In this document: one piece after another, positions 41,674 through 49,178 of the stretch
How the letters are laid out: every line of letters begins with the position of its first letter
Numbering within the stretch: the first letter of the stretch is position 1
Assembly (NCBI GenBank): GCA_964450865.1
Contig: CAYVHB010000005.1
Span: forward strand, 57,901 to 121,900
Source: CAYVHB01 sp964450865
Lineage (GTDB): Bacteria > Bacillota > Clostridia > Saccharofermentanales > UBA5734
Length of the DNA stretch: 64,000 bases
Reading direction: 5' to 3'
Made by a program: the position numbers and the translations under genes
The notes under the pieces: generated by a model
The model's input: only the letters and a program-made list of their open reading frames with translations
Databases searched by the model: none
Told to the model about the DNA's origin: nothing

Positions 41674-43071
41674 TCAGGCCGGCTGATAGGCACCGGCAAC
41701 ATTGCCGACGCTTTCGTCGACCAGATGGCGCTGCGAGCGGCGCCAGCGGAAGAATTTCTCGGCGACCTGCGGGAACATGGCATAGGTCAGGACGTCTTCT
41801 TCCTGTTCGATCCATTCGGCCGCCTGGAGGCGGATCTTGCCCAGTTCCGGCTCAATCAGGTCGGCCGGGCGGCAGGTAATCGGTGCCTCATCACCAAGAA
41901 TCAGGCGCTGGACATCGGGGTCGACAGGTGCCGGGGTCTGGCCGTACTCACCACGAATGACGCCTTTGGACTCCTTGGGAACCATTTTATAGCGCTCACC
42001 GGTGATCACGTTCATAACCGCCTGGGTGCCGACAATCTGCGAGGACGGCGTGACCAGCGGCGGATAACCGAAATCCTTGCGGACCCGCGGGACTTCCTGC
42101 AGCACCGCGTCGAGCTGGTCGAGCTTGCCAGCCTGCTTGAGCTGGGACACCAGGTTGGAGAGCATGCCACCCGGTACCTGGTACTTGAGGGCATTGACAT
42201 CGACACCGAGCATCTTGGGATCGATCAGGCCGGTGCTCAGCCAGCGCTCACGGACCCCGCGGAAGTGCTCGGAGATCTCGGTCAGCTGCTCGAGGTGCAG
42301 GCCGGTGTCATACTCGGTGCCATGCAGGGTTGCGACCAGCGGTTCGGTCGGCGGCTGTGAGGTGCCCAGGGCCAGCGGGCTCAGGGCCGTGTCGACAATA
42401 TCGCAGCCAGCTTCGATAGCCTTGAGATAGGTCATCGAACCGACGCCGCTTGTATAATGGGTATGCAGCTCGACCGGGACCCTGACCGTGGCCTTGATGG
42501 CCTTGACCAGGGCATAGGCATCATAGGGTAGCAGCAGGCCGGCCATATCCTTGATGCAGATCGAATCAGCGCCCATCTCCTCCAGTCGTCTGGAATCAGC
42601 GACGAATTTCTCGATCGAATGGAACGGGCTGGTTGTATAGGAGAAACAGCCCTGGGCATGGCCGCCTTCCCTTTTGGTTGCATTCAGCGCCTTTTCAATG
42701 TTGCGGAAGTCATTCAGGGCATCGAATATCCGGATGATATCGATACCGTTGGCAATCGAGCGCTGGACAAAGTACTCAACAACATCGTCGGCGTAGTGCT
42801 TGTAGCCGAGCAGATTCTGGCCGCGCAACAGCATCTGCAGCTTTGTATTCGGACAAGCCTGGCGAATTTTGCGCAGGCGATCCCACGGATCCTCGTTGAG
42901 GAAGCGCATGGCCGAGTCAAAGGTCGCACCGCCCCAGCACTCCAGGGCGTTATAACCGACTTTGTCGAGCTTGGCCAGGACCGGCAGCATGTCATCAATG
43001 GTCATGCGGGTCGCCGCCAGCGACTGGTGGGCGTCACGCAGGATGGTCTCGGTTATCTTAACTTTTGCCAT
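41674..43071 (-). CDS. biotin-dependent carboxyltransferase, oxaloacetate/pyruvate (OadA/5S type)
   Basis: A 465-residue TIM-barrel carboxyltransferase that moves CO2 between carboxybiotin and pyruvate/oxaloacetate. Motifs: ETILRDAHQSLAATRM, YNALECWGGATFDSAMRFL, MLLRGQNLLGYKHYADDVV, the lysine region ICIKDMAGLL and THYTSGVGSMTYLKAIEAG, shared by OadA, pyruvate carboxylase CT domain and transcarboxylase 5S. It has no biotinyl domain of its own, unlike many OadA proteins; that is supplied by the adjacent gene (43179-43723). No sodium-pump beta subunit is nearby. A GGAGG precedes the ATG. Confidence 0.93.
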   Translation of the reverse strand: MAKVKITETILRDAHQSLAATRMTIDDMLPVLAKLDKVGYNALECWGGATFDSAMRFLNEDPWDRLRKIRQACPNTKLQMLLRGQNLLGYKHYADDVVEYFVQRSIANGIDIIRIFDALNDFRNIEKALNATKREGGHAQGCFSYTTSPFHSIEKFVADSRRLEEMGADSICIKDMAGLLLPYDAYALVKAIKATVRVPVELHTHYTSGVGSMTYLKAIEAGCDIVDTALSPLALGTSQPPTEPLVATLHGTEYDTGLHLEQLTEISEHFRGVRERWLSTGLIDPKMLGVDVNALKYQVPGGMLSNLVSQLKQAGKLDQLDAVLQEVPRVRKDFGYPPLVTPSSQIVGTQAVMNVITGERYKMVPKESKGVIRGEYGQTPAPVDPDVQRLILGDEAPITCRPADLIEPELGKIRLQAAEWIEQEEDVLTYAMFPQVAEKFFRWRRSQRHLVDESVGNVAGAYQPA

Positions 43072-43145
43072 TGTAAAAAGGACCTCCTTGGCAGGCAGGC
43101 GACGGTTGATGCCGCCTGCGGCAGTGCCGCTCTGGCTTCTGCAGG

Positions 43146-43191
43146 CTGGCAGATTATTGCAGGCTGCACCCTGGCGGATTATTGCAGGCTG
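43146..43191. repeat. 25-bp duplication of the biotin-carrier 3' end
   Basis: CTGGCAGATTATTGCAGGCTG (43146-43166) and CTGGCGGATTATTGCAGGCTG (43171-43191) differ at one base. The second copy contains the stop codon and last codons of the biotin carrier gene; the first lies just downstream of it. Confidence 0.85.
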
Positions 43192-43723
43192 ACCAGCGCG
43201 TCACCGGCATTCACTGAGCTGTTCTTGCCGGAATGGATCCCGGCAATTGTGCCGTCCCGCGGGGCGACGATTTCATTTTCCATTTTCATGGCCTCCAGGA
43301 TGCACAGGACCTGGCCCTTTTTAACCATGTCACCGACTGCCACGCTGAAACTGAGAATCGTGCCGGGCATCGGCGCCTTGATCACTTCACTGCCGGCAGC
43401 CGGGGCCGCAGCAGCNNNNNNNNNNNNNNNNNNNNNNNNNNNNNNNNNNNNNNNNNNNNNNNNNNNNNNNNNNNNNNNNNNNNNNNNNNNNNNNNNNNNN
43501 NNNNNNNNNNNNNNNTGCCGGGCATCGGCGCCTTGATCACTTCACTGCCGGCAGCCGGGGCCGCAGCAGCGGGGGCCGCCGGAACAACCGGACGGGGCGC
43601 CGGAGCGGCTGGAGCGGCTGGAGCGGCAGCAGCAACCGGGGCGGCGGCCGGAGCACTACCGGTGGTCTCTTCGACTTCTACTTCATAGGCTACACCGTTG
43701 ACTTTTATCTGGAATTTTCTCAC
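43179..43723 (-). CDS. biotin carboxyl carrier protein, interrupted by an assembly gap
   Basis: Carries biotin between the two carboxyltransferases. Removing the 100 N and one of the two identical 55-bp flanks leaves exactly 390 nt, an open frame of 129 residues: a short N-terminal domain (RKFQIKVNGVAYEVEVEE), an Ala/Pro linker (about 22-58) and a biotinyl domain with EAMKMENEI (biotin on K95 of the repaired protein). The start is GTG 43721-43723, with GGAGG eight bases upstream. As printed, the frame is broken. It is between the 12S-like and 5S-like genes, resembling transcarboxylase 1.3S or OadA/MmdC carriers. Confidence 0.92.
43416..43515. other. 100-N assembly gap with 55-bp duplicated flanks
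   Basis: The 55 bases before the gap (43361-43415) are identical to the 55 after it (43516-43570). Two contig ends with a shared overlap were evidently joined with a placeholder without being merged. The real sequence is almost certainly continuous with a single copy. Confidence 0.95.
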
Positions 43724-43825
43724 GCTGTTATCCTCCTTCATATACATGGGCATATACATGGGCAGCAGCCGGCAGCAGTTTCCGGAACGTCTGGAACGAT
43801 TGGATGCATGCCTTGAATCCTGGTC

Positions 43826-45295
43826 TCAATACTCACTGGCAGCAGTCAGCATCATCAGGGCACTGATCAGGCGGGGCCGGGTTGCTGCCGGCTGGATGAT
43901 CTCGTCAATCAGGCCATCGGCTGCCGCGGCATAGGGACCGGCCACCTCGGTGGCATAGCGCTCGACAAAGGCCAGGCGGGCCGCAGCCGGATCCGCCGCG
44001 GATGCAATCTCCCGGCGATAGAGAATATGGGCTGCCGTATCTGCCGGTACAGCTGCCAGCTCGGCAGTCGGCCAGGCATAGACCAGGCTGGTTCCCGTGC
44101 TCTTGCTGGCCAGGGCCAGATAAGCCGGACCATAGAGCTTGCCGATGACGACACACAGGCGCAAGGCCGAAGTCTGCAGACCGGTCCGCAGCAGGGCGGC
44201 CCCGGCCAGGGCCAGGCCGTTCTGTTCCTGTTCACTGCTGATCACAAAGCCGGGCGTGTCCGCCAGGGTAATCAGCGGCAGCGCCAGGCGGGCACACAGA
44301 TCAGTCAGGCGGGCCGCCTTGGCCGCCATATCGTTATCCAGCCGGACGCCTGTGGTAGCCAGCAGGCCGATCACCTGCCCGTCGAGGCGGGCCAGGCCGG
44401 TCACCAGTGCAGCCGCATAATCGGCTGAGGTTTCCAGGAAGGAACCCTGGTCTACAATCGCGTGAATCACATCGCGAACTGCATACCCGTCGTCGAGACT
44501 GGCGGCAATTTCGTCAAGGACAGGCTCGCAGCGGTTCGGATCATCCAGTGAGCTGGCCCCGAAATGAAAGCCTCCGGATGTATCCGGCAAATAATCAAGG
44601 ATGTTCCTGAGCCGGGCGGCCACCGCCATTTCGTCAGCTTCCACGAAGGAAGCCAGGCCGGTCTGGCGGGCGTGGACAGCCGCGCCGCCGATGGCCGCCG
44701 GTTCGATTGTCTTGTTCTCAACGGCGGCGATCACACCCGGACCATTGACAAAGATACCGGCTTTCTGCGCAGTCATCACAACAAAATCGCTGGCTGCGGC
44801 GGCAAACGCCGCACTGCCGGCGCAAGGGCCATAGACGGCTGCCAGCAGCGGGATCTCGCCGGATGCAGCTTCCAGGCTGGCCAGGACCTGGCCGACCGCT
44901 TCCAGGCCAGCCAGGCCTTCTTCCAGCCGGACCCCGCCTGTCTCATACAAACCAATGAAAGGTACACCTGCAACCCGGGCCAACTGGATCGCCTTGCTGA
45001 TTTTACCGGCATGACGGCGGCCCATGGCTCCGCCATAGACACCAGGGTCCTGGGCAGCCACATAGACCAGGCGGCTGCTGATCGTGCCATAGCCCGTGAT
45101 GACACCGTCACCGGCTACAGCCGGCCTGTCAAATCCCTGGCCGCTGCCCGCCGACTGAACCAGTGAATCCAGTTCAACAAAGCTGTCCGGATCCAGCAGC
45201 CCGGCCAGGCGGCGACCGGGATCAGCCTGCGGCCGCAAGTCCTGCAAGGAATCCCTCTTGCGCAGGTAATCTGTCATTTTCTCACGAGAGCCCAC
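43826..45295 (-). CDS. acyl-CoA carboxyltransferase (MmdA/12S/PccB type)
   Basis: A carboxyltransferase of about 490 residues with two crotonase-like halves, acting on a CoA ester such as methylmalonyl-CoA or propionyl-CoA. Features: the N-terminal half with GIITGYG-like VITGYGTISSRLVYVAAQD, HAGKISKAIQLA, GLYETGGVRLEEG and YGPCAGSAAFAAAASDFVVM; the C-terminal half with PLITLADTPGFVISSEQEQNG, GPAYLALASK and EIIQPAATR. The start is uncertain: GTG 45293-45295 has GAGG eight bases upstream; GTG 45304 and ATG 45277 are alternatives. It is the first gene of the three-gene carboxyltransferase cluster, with a promoter at 45409-45437. Confidence 0.9.
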   Translation of the reverse strand: MGSREKMTDYLRKRDSLQDLRPQADPGRRLAGLLDPDSFVELDSLVQSAGSGQGFDRPAVAGDGVITGYGTISSRLVYVAAQDPGVYGGAMGRRHAGKISKAIQLARVAGVPFIGLYETGGVRLEEGLAGLEAVGQVLASLEAASGEIPLLAAVYGPCAGSAAFAAAASDFVVMTAQKAGIFVNGPGVIAAVENKTIEPAAIGGAAVHARQTGLASFVEADEMAVAARLRNILDYLPDTSGGFHFGASSLDDPNRCEPVLDEIAASLDDGYAVRDVIHAIVDQGSFLETSADYAAALVTGLARLDGQVIGLLATTGVRLDNDMAAKAARLTDLCARLALPLITLADTPGFVISSEQEQNGLALAGAALLRTGLQTSALRLCVVIGKLYGPAYLALASKSTGTSLVYAWPTAELAAVPADTAAHILYRREIASAADPAAARLAFVERYATEVAGPYAAAADGLIDEIIQPAATRPRLISALMMLTAASEY

Positions 45296-45371
45296 TCTTT
45301 TCACCTCGTTTATCTCTCACTATCGGCGGTACAACCAGCTGTCATACTGCCGGGTATCAGCCAGATACAAT

Positions 45372-45399
45372 AAAACGGGCATACAATGGCTGGTGCCCG
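45372..45399 (-). terminator. possible leader hairpin of the carboxyltransferase operon
   Basis: CGGGCA and TGCCCG (45394-45399 with 45376-45381) form a 6-bp stem with a 12-nt loop, followed by TTTTA on the minus strand. It lies between promoter and first gene, so it could attenuate the operon. The stem is short and the U-tract minimal. Confidence 0.35.
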
Positions 45400-45408
45400 C
45401 TGATTGAT

Positions 45409-45437
45409 ATTATAGTGGATGATCTGCAACAGTTCAA
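45409..45437 (-). promoter_or_regulatory. promoter of the carboxyltransferase operon
   Basis: Minus strand TTGAAC (45432-45437), a 17-bp spacer and a perfect TATAAT (45409-45414), in the 149-bp spacer after scpB. The transcript would have a leader of about 100 nt. Confidence 0.75.
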
Positions 45438-45453
45438 CGTCAGGCCTGCATGA

Positions 45454-46083
45454 TTAAATTTCGCCCGGATCATTCTTGTCAGGCTGTCCGGCGCTGGCCG
45501 CGGCCAGGGAGGCCTCCAGGTCTTGCAAGGTTGCATACATCAGCATTTCCATGGGTGGCAGATCCTGCACCGAGCGCAGACCGAAGTCGAGCAGGAACTG
45601 GTCGGTGGTCGCAAACAGGGTTGGCCGGCCGGGCACGTCCAGGGTGCCGGTCTCGCGGATCAGATCCCGCTCCAGCAGACGGCTGATCATGCCGTCGCTG
45701 TTGACCCCGCGGACGGCTTCCACCTGGGCCCGGGTCACCGGCTGATTGTAGGCAATAATCGCCAGTGTTTCATAAGCAGCCTGGGAAAGCGGCGGCCGGT
45801 GGCGGGGCTGGAAAAAGCGGCGCAAGACCGGCAAATGAACCGGCTTGGTACTGAGCAGGAATTTGCCGTCGATCTCGCGCAATAACAGCCCGCGCTGCGG
45901 ATTGCCGGCCCATTCCGCGCTGAGCTGGCGCAAAACGGGCTGCAGCACCGCCGCATCGACACCCAGGATCTGGACCAGCTTGTCCAGGGGCAGCGGATCC
46001 CCCGCAACAAACAGCAAGGCCTCGATGGCTGCCGGAAGATCAGCCGGGCTGACGGAAAAATCAGCCAGATCAGGCTCAATCAT
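45454..46083 (-). CDS. scpB: segregation and condensation protein B
   Basis: A 209-residue winged-helix partner of ScpA and SMC in the bacterial condensin. Motifs: AAIEALLFVAGDPLPLDKL, LSQAAYETLAIIAYNQPVTRAQVEAVRGVNSDG and RETGTLDVPGRPTLFATTDQFLLDFGL. The start ATG 46081-46083 overlaps the scpA 3' end by 8 bp. A frame extension of 39 residues upstream lies inside scpA and is not supported. Confidence 0.96.
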   Translation of the reverse strand: MIEPDLADFSVSPADLPAAIEALLFVAGDPLPLDKLVQILGVDAAVLQPVLRQLSAEWAGNPQRGLLLREIDGKFLLSTKPVHLPVLRRFFQPRHRPPLSQAAYETLAIIAYNQPVTRAQVEAVRGVNSDGMISRLLERDLIRETGTLDVPGRPTLFATTDQFLLDFGLRSVQDLPPMEMLMYATLQDLEASLAAASAGQPDKNDPGEI

Positions 46084-47146
46084 AGTCTTTTTCCTCAATT
46101 TCAGTAAACCAGGTCGCAGCAGTGGCCTGGGCCGCGGCAGCAGCCGGCTCGGAAACCGGGTTGGCTGACTGCGCAAGCCAGGGAACCGCGGCGGGATCAT
46201 CTGCCAGGTCAGCGAGTGGATCAGCGGGCGGCCTGGTGGATCCTCCAGCCGGCGGCCCGTCGAGTCTGTCGCCTGATTCGATCAGCATCACGTCAAAAGG
46301 ATAGTCCTGGCGGACCCGGATCTGGCCCAGGCGCAGCAATTCCAGCAGGGCCAGGAAACCCGTCACGCGTTCAGCGCGGCTGCTGCGGTCGGCAGGGAAC
46401 AGTTCATTGAAAAAAACATGGCCTGAACGCCGGACGGCATACCAGATCTGGCTCATCTTGGCCTGCAGGGAAACCTTCTCCCGCTTCAGCAGCAAGGAAA
46501 CCTTGCCGCTGAGATCATTGAACCGGCTCTTGTTCTGCACGGTCAGGCGTCGGCAGGCCAGCCAGAAGCTGTCGCGATCGATACCGCCGCTAACCTTCGG
46601 ACTGCCCAGGCCGAGGGCTTCCGCCGTTGCCGGTGACTTGTACTGGCAGGCTGCATACTCGGTATACTGCATCTGCAGCTGACCAGCCAGGATCTTGCAC
46701 CGGCGATATGCCAGCAGACGCATCACCAGTTCATCACGCGGGTCGGCTGAATCGGCCTGTACATCGGCTGAACGCTGGGGTAATAGCAGCCGCGACTTGA
46801 TTTGCAGCAACGTCGCGGCCATCAGCAGGAATTCACTGGCTGTTTCCAGGTCCGGCCCGGGCCAGCGGACGATCCAGGCCAGATACTGATCGGTCAGGGT
46901 CTCGATCGGGATATTGTAGATATCGAGGCGATTCCGCTCGACCAGGTGCATCAGCAAGTCGAGCGGACCTTCGAAATGATCGGTTTTCAGCGCCAGCGGC
47001 TGCAGGTCAGCCTGGGTCCGGCCAGCCTGGCCTGAACGTGCCTGGCCATCTCGACGGGCTGGATCACCGGGTTCAGATGGCACCTGGCTGTCCTCCGGCC
47101 CTGGCCGTGCCGGCTCTGGCGATGCGGCTTCACGATACAGCGACAC
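46076..47146 (-). CDS. scpA: segregation and condensation protein A
   Basis: The kleisin subunit that bridges SMC heads, needed for chromosome organisation. The core begins near residue 55: FEGPLDLLMHLVERNRLDIYNIPIETLTDQYLAWI, followed by EFLLMAATLLQIKSRLLLP and a C-terminal winged-helix part ending near VTGFLALLELLRLGQIRVRQDYPFDVM. The N-terminal 50 residues and the last 70 are low-complexity (Arg/Pro/Gln/Ala rich), making it about 100 residues longer than usual. The start is a GTG (47144-47146), 11 bp after the trpS stop. Confidence 0.94.
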   Translation of the reverse strand: MSLYREAASPEPARPGPEDSQVPSEPGDPARRDGQARSGQAGRTQADLQPLALKTDHFEGPLDLLMHLVERNRLDIYNIPIETLTDQYLAWIVRWPGPDLETASEFLLMAATLLQIKSRLLLPQRSADVQADSADPRDELVMRLLAYRRCKILAGQLQMQYTEYAACQYKSPATAEALGLGSPKVSGGIDRDSFWLACRRLTVQNKSRFNDLSGKVSLLLKREKVSLQAKMSQIWYAVRRSGHVFFNELFPADRSSRAERVTGFLALLELLRLGQIRVRQDYPFDVMLIESGDRLDGPPAGGSTRPPADPLADLADDPAAVPWLAQSANPVSEPAAAAAQATAATWFTEIEEKDYD

Positions 47147-47157
47147 GGCAGCAGCAC

Positions 47158-48153
47158 TTACAGCCCGATGCCGATTGCCGTCCGGACCTCGGCGAGCGTC
47201 GCCGCGGCCTTTTCCCGGGCCCTGGCCGAGCCTTCCTCAATAATCATCTGCAGAGTGGCCGGATCGCGCAAGGCTGCTGTACGTTTCTCGTGAATGGGTT
47301 CGTGGAAAGCGGCCAGGCGGGCTGCCAGCTTTTTCTTGCATTGCACACAGCCTACTTCGCCGGCCCGGCAGCTCGTGGCTATCGAGTCGACCTCGTCCGC
47401 GGAAAACACCTTGTGGAAGGCATATACCGAACAGACTTCCGGATGACCAGGATCGGTTTTGCGGATCCTGGCCGGGTCGGTCACCATGTTCATGACCTTC
47501 TGGCGCACCACCTCCGGGGTGTCGGCAAAGGAGATGGTGTTGCCATAGCTTTTGGACATCTTGCGGCCATCGGTTCCGGGCAGGACCTTGGCCTCGGTCA
47601 GCAGCGGCTGCGGCTCGGGGAAAACAGGCTGATAGAGATGATTGAAGCGGCGGGCAATCTCGCGCGTCAGCTCAAGGTGCGGCAGCTGGTCCTCGCCGAC
47701 CGGCACGAAGTCGGCCTTATAAACCAGGATATCGGCTGCCTGCAGACAAGGATAGCCGAGAAAACCGTAGGTGGTGATATCTTTTTCCTTGAGCTGGTTG
47801 AGCTGGTCCTTGTAGGTCGGGCAGCGCTCCAGCCAGCTCAGCGGCGTGTTCATCGAAAAGAGCAGGAACAGCTCGGCATGCTCGAGGATTTTGGACTGCA
47901 TGAAAAGGATCGACCGCTGCGGGTCGAGGCCAACGGCCAGGAAGTCGGCGATCAGGCTGATGGTGGAGTCCCGCAGCTGGCTGGTATCGGCATAGCCGGT
48001 CGTCAGGGCATGCCAGTCCGCAATAAAAAAATGACAGTCATACTGATCCTGCAGACGAACCCAATTATGCAGGGCACCGAAATAGTTGCCCAGGTGGATG
48101 TCACCGGTCGGCCGGGCCCCGCTCAGAACGATTTTTCTGGTGATGGGAGTCAT
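47158..48153 (-). CDS. trpS: tryptophanyl-tRNA synthetase
   Basis: A 331-residue class I synthetase charging tRNA-Trp. The HIGH-type motif is ARPTGDIHLGNYFGAL, and the KMSKS loop is GTDGRKMSKSYGN. Other marks are FIADWHALTT and GEDQLPHLELTREIARRFN. I start at ATG 48151-48153 (AAAGGA upstream); an extension to 48237 is unsupported. No T-box precedes it; the 194-bp spacer instead has a GC-rich inverted repeat. It is between a site-2-protease-like gene and scpA. Confidence 0.97.
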   Translation of the reverse strand: MTPITRKIVLSGARPTGDIHLGNYFGALHNWVRLQDQYDCHFFIADWHALTTGYADTSQLRDSTISLIADFLAVGLDPQRSILFMQSKILEHAELFLLFSMNTPLSWLERCPTYKDQLNQLKEKDITTYGFLGYPCLQAADILVYKADFVPVGEDQLPHLELTREIARRFNHLYQPVFPEPQPLLTEAKVLPGTDGRKMSKSYGNTISFADTPEVVRQKVMNMVTDPARIRKTDPGHPEVCSVYAFHKVFSADEVDSIATSCRAGEVGCVQCKKKLAARLAAFHEPIHEKRTAALRDPATLQMIIEEGSARAREKAAATLAEVRTAIGIGL

Positions 48154-48286
48154 AATCGTCGATTCCTTTCCAATAGCGGCCACGATGTCTGGCCGGCTGT
48201 TTTCATGAACGGATGAAAAACTGGCAGGTGCTGCCACGCAGCTGGATTGATCGCGGCCGGCCGGGCTTGCACCGGGTTCAAGGCCC

Positions 48287-48325
48287 GGCCTGGCCAGCAG
48301 ACATCAGGCCCCTGCTGGCCGGGCC
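48287..48325. repeat. 14-bp inverted repeat upstream of trpS
   Basis: GGCCTGGCCAGCAG (48287-48300) and CTGCTGGCCGGGCC (48312-48325) pair over 13 of 14 positions around an 11-nt loop. No T-tract follows on either strand, so it is a stable hairpin and not a standard terminator. Confidence 0.75.
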
Positions 48326-48347
48326 TGGCGATTGCCACGTGGTCTCT

Positions 48348-49142
48348 TCAGCCAAGACCCAGGGCGGTCTGCAACCTGGCAAAAAGCCAGGCGATCGGAT
48401 TGAAAATCAGGCTGTTGATGGGTGAGAAAATGGCACCGAGGACGATGCTGAGCAGATTGCCGCCAAACAGGACCAGGGCCAGGAAAACCAGGCCGATATA
48501 GCGTTCATATTGCATCACGCGATTATAAAGCCGGTCCGGCAGGATGGCACCAAAAATCTTGAAACCGTCAAGCGGCGGAACGGGCAGCAGATTGAAAATC
48601 GCCAGCATGACATTGCTGCCATAAAGAATCAGGAAAAAATAGAGCAGGGTTATGGTTACCACGTTGCTCATCGCCAGAGCCATGAAGATGGTATTGAGCA
48701 CATTGAGCAGCAGGGCGGCAATCACGGCCAGGACCAGGTTGGCCGAGGGGCCGGCCAGGCTGGACAGCATGATGCCGGTTTTCATCGAGAAGCGATGGTT
48801 GAAGCGGGCTGGATTGATCGGGACAGGCTTGGCCCAGCCAATGCCGCGGCCGGTCACGCTGCTGATGATGAAAACGAGCGAACCGACCGGATCAAGATGA
48901 GCCAGCGGATTCATGGTCAGGCGACCCTGCAGGGCGGCTGTGTCGTCACCGAGCCGGTAGGCAGCCCAGGCGTGCGCGGCCTCGTGGAAAGACAGGGAAA
49001 TGCTCAGGACCAGGACTGCCATCAGGACGTTGAGGATGATGTTGCTCTGCAGGCTGGCAAAGGTGCTGGCCAGGGCCAGGCCAGGCAGCCCGGCCGGCAG
49101 GATCGATAGGATCGACAGGGATAGAAAGGTCTTTGTGGTCAT
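48348..49142 (-). CDS. site-2 protease family membrane protein (YwhC-like)
   Basis: A 264-residue polytopic membrane metalloprotease homologue of the M50 type without a PDZ domain. The zinc motif is SFHEAAHAWAAYRLGD, the second is FNLLPVPPLDGFKI, with about six hydrophobic segments. Its substrate is unknown. The start is ATG 49140-49142, with GGAG six bases upstream. It lies close behind ileS and before trpS; related genes next to scpAB or trpS are common in Firmicutes. Confidence 0.92.
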   Translation of the reverse strand: MTTKTFLSLSILSILPAGLPGLALASTFASLQSNIILNVLMAVLVLSISLSFHEAAHAWAAYRLGDDTAALQGRLTMNPLAHLDPVGSLVFIISSVTGRGIGWAKPVPINPARFNHRFSMKTGIMLSSLAGPSANLVLAVIAALLLNVLNTIFMALAMSNVVTITLLYFFLILYGSNVMLAIFNLLPVPPLDGFKIFGAILPDRLYNRVMQYERYIGLVFLALVLFGGNLLSIVLGAIFSPINSLIFNPIAWLFARLQTALGLG

Positions 49143-49178
49143 AATACGCTCCGTATACAAGGTCTGGCGCCGGCGAGT

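Noticed and set aside
43072..45304. A complete sodium-pumping oxaloacetate or methylmalonyl-CoA decarboxylase operon.
   Set aside because: No gene for the polytopic beta subunit or the small gamma subunit is found among or beside the three carboxyltransferase genes.
48277..48293. A T-arm-like stretch (CCGGG-TTCAAGG-CCCGG) suggesting a tRNA gene.
   Set aside because: No matching acceptor stem, D-arm or anticodon arm can be placed around it; the bases belong to a larger GC-rich inverted repeat.
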